Assembly (NCBI RefSeq): GCF_023515955.1
Contig: NZ_CP097322.1
Location: 4,884,501-4,948,500 of the forward strand
Length of the DNA: 64,000 bases
Reading direction: 5' to 3'
Source of the DNA: Streptomyces sp. RerS4
GTDB lineage: Bacteria; Actinomycetota; Actinomycetes; Streptomycetales; Streptomycetaceae
Below the pieces are notes generated by a model. That model was not told where the DNA came from. It ran no database searches and was given only the letters and a program-made list of their open reading frames with translations. Of the stretch, positions 58,901 through 64,000 are shown in pieces; the stretch's first letter is position 1; each line of letters begins with the position of its first letter. Made by a program: the position numbers and the translations under genes.

Positions 58901-59737
58901 GCGGTAGTAGTCGAGGGGGTTGCGGCTGTCGCAGGCGCCCCAGGCGGCCTTCAGCGCCTCGACCTCCAGCCGGAACTCGACGGAGTCCTCGGCCGGAGTC
59001 TGCTTGAGGTAGCCGCCGAGCCGCAGGTAGCGCGCGATGTCACTGGCCGACGTGGCCCGGTAGTTGTACTCGGTCTTGTCGGCGTCCCGGAGCAGGTCCT
59101 TCGTGACGAAGTCCTGGTTCGGGTCCTGACCGTTCAGCTCGGCGGCGAGGGCCTTGGCCTTGTCCACCGCGGTCTTCGAGGCCGGCGTGTGACCGTCCTC
59201 GCCCAGCCGGTAGTACAGGTCGCGCTGCGGCCCCAGAGTGAAGGCGACGACGTCCTTGTCGAACTGCGGCGCGTACTGCGGGATGCCGGCCGCGGTGCCG
59301 GACTTCCAGTACGGGTAGTTCGAGGCCTCCCAGCGCTCGCGCCGCTCGGCGGAGGCCACGGGGGATCCCTCGCGGGAGTCCCGGTCCTTGAGCATCGCCT
59401 GGCGCAGCGGGTCCATGCCCATGACCGGGTCGGTCGCCGCCGCGAGTTCGGCCGGGGTGCCGGTGAGCGCCTTGGACGCCACCTTCTTCATCTCCGGCCC
59501 GCCGATGTGCAGGGCGAAACCGCCCGCGCAGCGGTCCAGGCGGGCCTGCTCGCCCAGGCTGATGGGCCGGTACGGGGGCTCGTTGTCCGGCGGGATTTCG
59601 ACGGCGGACGCGGGCGACGAGGTGATGAGGCCGGCCAGCAGGGCGGCGCTGGTGGCCAGCGCGGTCCCGGCGAGTCCGCGCCGCACGACGGCGCGGAGGC
59701 CAGGGCTTCTGCCCCGCAAAAGGGTTGATCTTTGCAC
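55962..59737 (-). pseudogene. large secreted coiled-coil protein with toxin-like C-terminus; frame broken once at a C run
   Basis: Two overlapping frames (59737-57452 and 57455-55962) join into one protein of about 1258 aa if one base is added to CCCC at 57779-57782 (plus strand). GTG start; signal peptide of about 45 aa with a twin Arg (V-V-R-R-G-L-A-G-T, ending S-P-A-S-A). Residues about 46-300 form a conserved globular head (N-Y-P-Y-W-K-S-G-T-A; Y-L-R-L-G-G-Y-L-K). About 300-1000 is Ala/Lys/Asp coiled coil. About 1000-1130 is a Cys-containing, partly hydrophobic segment. The last ~125 residues have E-H-I-T-H-L, T-G-H-G-F-H-R-A-H-N and S-I-S-T-Y, in the manner of small RNase toxins. The toxin call is inference. 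Confidence 0.65.
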
Positions 59738-59938
59738 GTACTTGCCTATTTCTTCGGTGCGAAGTGGACAGCCCGAAGGAAGGCCGTAGGCACGTGCGCG
59801 TACGGTCAGGCAAGAGTGAATTCAGCCTTCCCCCAAGGCGTGGATCGACAGTGTCACGTTTTCTGTTACCGCCGGTAGCTCATTTTCGGCCACACCTACT
59901 GGTCAGTAGGAAGTGGGTGTCCCCCCTCCGCAACGCAC
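59738..59938 (-). promoter_or_regulatory. promoter region of the toxin-like gene
   Basis: About 200 bp, AT-richer than average (stretches such as TTGATCTTTGCACG and CACGTTTTCTGTTACCG). It contains a 16-bp inverted repeat, CCTACTG-GT-CAGTAGG at 59895-59910, about 160 bp upstream of the GTG. A repressor site or part of the adjoining pyk terminator region. No firm -10/-35 call. Confidence 0.4.
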
Positions 59939-59978
59939 CGAGGGCGGCATCCCGGATCTCTCCGGGATGCCGCCCTCG
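59939..59978 (-). terminator. terminator of the pyk transcript
   Basis: CGAGGGCGGCATCCCGGA (59939-59956) pairs perfectly with TCCGGGATGCCGCCCTCG (59961-59978), an 18-bp stem with a 4-nt loop, 30 bp past the pyk stop on the minus strand. Confidence 0.88.
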
Positions 59979-60008
59979 CTCTGTGCGGCAGAGTCGTGCT
60001 GTCGTGCG

Positions 60009-61439
60009 TCAGGCGCTGGTGCCGCCGCCGACGTGGTGGACGCGGACCATGTTGGTCGTGCCCGGGACGCCGGGGGGCGAGCCGGCGGTGATGATCATGG
60101 TGTCGCCCTCGTTGTAGCGGCCGAGCTTCGTCAGCTCGGCGTCGACCAGGTCGACCATCGCGTCCGTGTTGTCCACGTGCGGGACGACGTGGGACTCGAC
60201 GCCCCAGCTCAGCGTGAGCTGGTTGCGCGTGTTGACGTCCGTGGTGAACGCCAGGATCGGCTGGACGGCGCGGTAGCGCGACAGGCGGCGGGCCGTGTCG
60301 CCGGACTGGGTGAAGGCGACCAGCGACTTCGCGCCCAGGAAGTCCGCGATCTCGCAGGCCGCGCGGGCGACCGAGCCACCCTGCGTACGCGGCTTCTTGC
60401 CCGGGACCAGCGGCTGGAGGCCCTTGGAGAGGAGTTCCTCCTCGGCCGCCGTGACGATCTTCGACATCGTCTTCACGGTCTCGATCGGGTAGGCGCCGAC
60501 CGAGGACTCGGCCGACAGCATGACCGCGTCCGCGCCGTCGAGGATGGCGTTGGCGACGTCGGAGGCCTCGGCGCGCGTCGGGCGCGAGTTGGTGATCATC
60601 GACTCCATCATCTGGGTCGCGACGATCACCGGCTTGGCGTTGCGGCGGCACATCTCGATGAGCCGCTTCTGGACCATCGGGACCTTTTCGAGCGGGTACT
60701 CGACGGCGAGGTCGCCACGGGCCACCATGACCGCGTCGAACGCGTCGACCACGGCCGCCATGTTCTCGACGGCCTGCGGCTTCTCGACCTTGGCGATGAC
60801 GGGGACCCGGCGGCCCTCCTCGTCCATGACCTTGTGGACGTCCTTGACGTCGTTCGCGTCGCGGACGAAGGACAGCGCGACCATGTCGCAGCCCATCCGC
60901 AGCGCGAAGCGCAGGTCGTCGACGTCCTTCTCCGACAGGGCGGGGACGTTCACGGCGGCACCCGGCAGGTTGATGCCCTTGTGGTCCGAGATGACACCGC
61001 CCTCGATGACGATGGTCTTGACCCGGGAGCCCTCGACCGAGGTCACCCGCAGCTCGACGTTGCCGTCGTTGATCAGGATCTGGTCGCCCTTGGCGACGTC
61101 GCCCGGCAGGCCCTTGTAGGTGGTGCCGCAGATGGACTTGTCACCCGGGACGTCCTCGGTGGTGATGGTGAACTCGTCACCGCGCACCAGCTCGACGGGA
61201 CCCTCGGCGAAGGTCTCCAGACGGATCTTCGGGCCCTGGAGGTCGGCGAGCACGCCGACCGCGCGCCCGGTGTCCTCGGAGACCTTCCGGACGCGGTCGT
61301 ACCGCTCCTGGTGTTCTGCCTGGGATCCGTGGCTGAAGTTGAATCGGGCCACGTTCATACCTGCCTCGATGAGCGCTTTCAGCTGCTCATACGAGTCGAC
61401 GGCGGGGCCCAGCGTGCAGACGATTTTGGAACGGCGCAT
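60009..61439 (-). CDS. pyk: pyruvate kinase
   Basis: 476 aa; ATG 61437-61439 (M-R-R-S-K-I-V-C-T-L-G-P-A). Catalytic barrel with R-F-N-F-S-H-G, the K in I-A-K-V-E-K-P-Q, metal/active-site M-V-A-R-G-D-L-A-V-E, and M-L-S-A-E-S. The C-terminal regulatory domain is normal. Converts PEP + ADP to pyruvate + ATP. Streptomycetes often have two paralogues; this is the copy next to ackA-pta, so glycolytic ATP formation and acetate overflow are grouped. Confidence 0.96.
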   Translation of the reverse strand: MRRSKIVCTLGPAVDSYEQLKALIEAGMNVARFNFSHGSQAEHQERYDRVRKVSEDTGRAVGVLADLQGPKIRLETFAEGPVELVRGDEFTITTEDVPGDKSICGTTYKGLPGDVAKGDQILINDGNVELRVTSVEGSRVKTIVIEGGVISDHKGINLPGAAVNVPALSEKDVDDLRFALRMGCDMVALSFVRDANDVKDVHKVMDEEGRRVPVIAKVEKPQAVENMAAVVDAFDAVMVARGDLAVEYPLEKVPMVQKRLIEMCRRNAKPVIVATQMMESMITNSRPTRAEASDVANAILDGADAVMLSAESSVGAYPIETVKTMSKIVTAAEEELLSKGLQPLVPGKKPRTQGGSVARAACEIADFLGAKSLVAFTQSGDTARRLSRYRAVQPILAFTTDVNTRNQLTLSWGVESHVVPHVDNTDAMVDLVDAELTKLGRYNEGDTMIITAGSPPGVPGTTNMVRVHHVGGGTSA

Positions 61440-61501
61440 GGAGCGGATCCTATCCGTTTGTTTCGTAGCGGAATATTCCGTCTGGTGGAAAGTCCAAGTG
61501 A

Positions 61502-62716
61502 CTACTGGGTAACGAGCGCGTACGCCTGCGTGGCGATCTCCAGCTCCTCGTCCGTCGGGACCACGGCGACGGCCACCCGGGCGTATTCCGCCGACACGAG
61601 CCGGGGCTCGGAGGAGCGCGCCGCGTTCGCCTCCAGGTCCAGCGCGAGGCCGAGCTCCTCCAGGCCGGCGACCGTCGCCGCCCGGACGACGGCCGCGTTC
61701 TCGCCGACGCCCGCCGTGAACGTCACCGCGTCCACCCGCCCCAGCACCGCCGCGTACGCGCCGATGTACTTCTTCAGCCGGTGCACGTAGGCGTCCAGCG
61801 CCAGGCGGGCCGAGGCGTCGCCCTCCTGCGCCCGGCGCGTCACCTCGCGCATGTCGTTGTCGCCGCACAGCCCCAGCAGACCGCTCTTCTTGTTGAGCAG
61901 CGAGTCGATCTCGTCGATCGACAGCCCCGCCACCCGGGCCAGGTGGAAGATGACCGCCGGGTCCAGATCGCCCGAACGGGTGCCCATGACCAGGCCCTCC
62001 AGCGGGGTCAGCCCCATCGACGTCTCGACGCACACACCGCCGCGCACGGCGGAGGCGGACGCGCCGTTGCCCAGGTGCAGCACGATCACGTTCACCTCCT
62101 CCACCGGCCTGCCCAGCAGCGCCGCCGTCGCCCGGGAGACGTAGGCGTGGGAGGTGCCGTGGAAGCCGTACCGCCGGATGGCGTACTTGTCGGCCGTCGC
62201 CGCGTCGATCGCGTAGCGGGCCACGTGCTCCGGCATCGTCGCGTGGAAGGCCGTGTCGAAGACGGCGACCTGCGGGAGGTCCGCGCGCAGGGCGCGGGCG
62301 ACCTCGATGCCGGTGACGTTCGCCGGGTTGTGCAGCGGGGCCAGCGGGATCAGGCTGCGGATCTCCGCGAGCACCTCGTCGTCGATGACCGTCGGCCGCG
62401 TGAAGCGGGTCCCGCCGTGCACCACGCGGTGGCCGACGGCGGCCAGCTCGGGGGAGTCCAGCCCCAGCCCGTCGGCGGCCAGCTCCGCCGCGACCGCCTT
62501 CAGCGCGGCCTCGTGGTCGGCGATCGGGCCGGTCCGCTCGCGCCGGCCGCCCGCCGCGCCCGGTCCGGTCAGCGGTTCGTGCGTCAGCCGCGAGGTCTCC
62601 TCGCCGATGCGCTCCACCAGTCCGACGGCGAGGCGGGAGCGGTCCGCCATGTCGAGGAGCTGGTACTTCACGGACGAGGAGCCGGAGTTGAGGACGAGTA
62701 CGCGCGATGCGGTCAC
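61502..62716 (-). CDS. ackA: acetate kinase
   Basis: 404 aa; GTG 62714-62716 after AGGAAAG. V-L-V-L-N-S-G-S-S-S-V-K-Y start, catalytic F-D-T-A-F-H with the nearby R, and the F-T-A-G-V-G-E-N-A-A adenosine loop. Converts acetyl-phosphate + ADP to acetate + ATP, reversibly. 51 bp downstream of pta, so both form an operon. Acetyl-phosphate made here can also phosphorylate response regulators. Confidence 0.96.
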   Translation of the reverse strand: MTASRVLVLNSGSSSVKYQLLDMADRSRLAVGLVERIGEETSRLTHEPLTGPGAAGGRRERTGPIADHEAALKAVAAELAADGLGLDSPELAAVGHRVVHGGTRFTRPTVIDDEVLAEIRSLIPLAPLHNPANVTGIEVARALRADLPQVAVFDTAFHATMPEHVARYAIDAATADKYAIRRYGFHGTSHAYVSRATAALLGRPVEEVNVIVLHLGNGASASAVRGGVCVETSMGLTPLEGLVMGTRSGDLDPAVIFHLARVAGLSIDEIDSLLNKKSGLLGLCGDNDMREVTRRAQEGDASARLALDAYVHRLKKYIGAYAAVLGRVDAVTFTAGVGENAAVVRAATVAGLEELGLALDLEANAARSSEPRLVSAEYARVAVAVVPTDEELEIATQAYALVTQ

Positions 62717-62767
62717 GATGGGGGTCTTTCCTGGTGGTGGAGGGGCAGTAGGGACGGAAATGGGCGT

Positions 62768-64000
62768 TCAGCCGGTGGGGGACGTGCCCTGGGACTGCGC
62801 CTGGATCGCGGTGATCGCCACCGTGGTGACGATGTCCTGGACCAGCGCGCCGCGCGAGAGGTCGTTGACCGGCTTGCGCAGCCCCTGGAGCACCGGGCCG
62901 ACCGCGACGGCGCCCGCCGAACGCTGCACGGCCTTGTAGGTGTTGTTGCCCGTGTTGAGGTCGGGGAAGATCAGTACGCTCGCCCGGCCGGCCACGTCGG
63001 AGTCCGGCAGCTTGGTCGCCGCGACCGAGGGCTCCACGGCCGCGTCGTACTGGATCGGCCCCTCGACGGCCAGGTCGGGGCGGCGTTCGCGGACGATCTC
63101 GGTGGCCTTGCGGACCTTGTCGACGTCCGCGCCCGAGCCCGAGGTGCCGGTGGAGTACGAGAGCATCGCGATCCGGGGCTCGACGCCGAAGGCGGCGGCG
63201 GTGGCGGCCGACTGGACGGCGATGTCCGCGAGCTGCTCGGCGCCCGGGTCCGGGTTGACCGCGCAGTCGCCGTAGACGAGCACCTTGTCGGCCAGGCACA
63301 TGAAGAAGACGGAGGAGACGATCGAGGCCTCCGGCTTGGTCTTGATGATCTCGAAGGCGGGGCGGATGGTGGCGGCGGTGGAGTGCACCGAACCGGAGAC
63401 CATGCCGTCGGCCAGCCCTTCCTGGACCATCAGCGTGCCGAAGTAGTTGACGTCGGTGACCACGTCGTTGGCCAGCTCGACGGTCATGCCCTTGTGGGCG
63501 CGGGCCTGCGCGTAGTACTCGGCGAATCGTTCCCGCAGGGGGGAGACGGCCGGGTCGATCAACTGCGCGCCCGAGATGTCGATGCCGAGGTCGGCGGCCT
63601 TCTTCAGGATCGCCTGCTCCTCGCCCAGCAGCGTCAGGTCGCACACCCCGCGCCGCAGCACCACGTCGGCGGCCCGCAGGACGCGCTCCTCGGTGCCCTC
63701 GGGCAGGACGACCCGGCGCCGCTCGGAGCGGGCCCGCTCCAGCAGCTCGTGCTCGAACATCATCGGCGTGACCCGCTCGGAACGGGCCACCGACAGCAGG
63801 CCGCGCAGCTCGGCGGTGTCCACGTGGCGTTCGAACAGGCCGAGCGCGGTCTCCAGCTTGCGCGGGGTGGCGGAGTTCAACCGGCTCTGGAGCGAGAAGA
63901 GTTCGGCGGCCGTCGGAAAGCTGTTGCCGGCGACGGAGACCACCGGGGTGCCCGGGGCCAGCTTCGAGGCCAGCGTCAGGATGTCCTCGCTCGGGCGCTC
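62768..64000 (-). CDS. pta: phosphate acetyltransferase, N-terminal part outside window
   Basis: Open frame through the window edge, 410 codons seen to the stop at 62768. The visible part begins in the DRTGG/P-loop-linked region and carries the whole PTA_PTB domain: E-H-E-L-L-E-R-A-R, R-V-V-L-P-E-G-T-E-E-R-V-L-R-A-A, S-Y-S-T-G-T-S-G-S-G, and F-P-D-L-N-T-G-N-N-T-Y-K. It is the long form (about 690-700 aa in total is usual). It transfers acetyl between CoA and phosphate, upstream of ackA. An internal GTG at 63943 could be mistaken for the start. Confidence 0.93.
   Translation of the reverse strand, partial: ERPSEDILTLASKLAPGTPVVSVAGNSFPTAAELFSLQSRLNSATPRKLETALGLFERHVDTAELRGLLSVARSERVTPMMFEHELLERARSERRRVVLPEGTEERVLRAADVVLRRGVCDLTLLGEEQAILKKAADLGIDISGAQLIDPAVSPLRERFAEYYAQARAHKGMTVELANDVVTDVNYFGTLMVQEGLADGMVSGSVHSTAATIRPAFEIIKTKPEASIVSSVFFMCLADKVLVYGDCAVNPDPGAEQLADIAVQSAATAAAFGVEPRIAMLSYSTGTSGSGADVDKVRKATEIVRERRPDLAVEGPIQYDAAVEPSVAATKLPDSDVAGRASVLIFPDLNTGNNTYKAVQRSAGAVAVGPVLQGLRKPVNDLSRGALVQDIVTTVAITAIQAQSQGTSPTG

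Noticed and set aside
55962..59737. Identification of the large coiled-coil protein as UmbC of the umbrella toxin particle
   Set aside because: No ALF repeats and no umbA/umbB-like genes nearby; only the general stalk-plus-toxin-tip plan is similar.
60009..63644. Single 1211-aa frame covering pyk and part of pta
   Set aside because: Only the last 476 residues are pyruvate kinase. The upstream part is the out-of-frame reading of ackA and pta, both of which have proper genes.

Overview
The window is about 71-73% GC by eye, with very strong third-position G/C, GTG and TTG starts, and a gene set found only in mycelial actinomycetes (FilP, Scy, ChiC/ChiS/ChiR, NucS, SCO5389 family, DUF2550, DUF6230/DUF6114). 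It is core chromosome of a Streptomyces species. From memory, the gene order follows the S. coelicolor SCO5362-SCO5425 stretch; I could not run a search to confirm this. I saw no phage, insertion sequence, CRISPR array, tRNA or rRNA.

Layout. 1-3.6 kb: end of a Sua5/TsaC threonylcarbamoyl-AMP synthase, an unusual low-molecular-weight phosphatase-like protein (Ser in place of the catalytic Cys), glyA and a WecA/Rfe-type lipid-carrier GlcNAc-1-P transferase. 3.9-11.7 kb: complete F1Fo ATP synthase operon atpIBEFHAGDC, then a DUF2550 membrane protein. 12.4-16.3 kb: the chitinase unit chiC with its two-component system ChiS/ChiR and a promoter covered by two DasR-type (dre) repeats. 16.4-29.4 kb: a membrane protein, cobalamin adenosyltransferase, 3-hydroxybutyryl-CoA dehydrogenase, STAS protein, LysE exporter, a frame-disrupted ATP-binding protein, the mismatch endonuclease NucS, an SCO5389-family protein, a luciferase-like oxidoreductase, a small zinc-ribbon-like protein, and an OmpR-type two-component system beside a secreted tripeptidyl-peptidase-like lipoprotein. 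29.5-33.4 kb: two tandem, paralogous ABC exporter pairs. 33.5-39.3 kb: the polar-growth coiled-coil proteins FilP and Scy. 39.4-42.2 kb: methylmalonyl-CoA epimerase, thiolase and meaB. 42.2-48.4 kb: a PepSY protein, two MarR regulators, three overlapping AIM24 genes, two DUF3817 proteins and a GH6-like lipoprotein. 48.5-52.2 kb: isobutyryl-CoA mutase large subunit (icmA) behind a 24-bp perfect palindrome, a TetR regulator and a thioredoxin/TPR protein. 52.8-55.5 kb: a three-gene DUF6230/DUF6114/surface-protein operon. 55.5-59.7 kb: a large secreted coiled-coil protein with a toxin-like C-terminus, followed by a small acidic candidate immunity protein. 60-64 kb: pyk, ackA and the start-truncated pta.

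How it fits together. The window combines energy conversion (ATP synthase; pyk-ackA-pta overflow to acetate) with short-chain acyl-CoA chemistry that uses adenosylcobalamin (adenosyltransferase, epimerase, MeaB, IcmA, thiolase, hydroxybutyryl-CoA dehydrogenase). This is the chemistry that supplies methylmalonyl- and butyryl-CoA to polyketides. Hyphal tip growth (FilP/Scy) and chitin use lie beside it.

Most unusual points. (1) The probable toxin/immunity module at 55.5-59.7 kb. (2) Four places where one base missing from a G/C run breaks otherwise coherent reading frames in two genes, which looks like assembly error or real decay. (3) Replaced catalytic or acceptor residues in the phosphatase-like protein, the GH6-like lipoprotein and the STAS protein. 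(4) Palindromic operators at icmA and at its neighbouring tetR.
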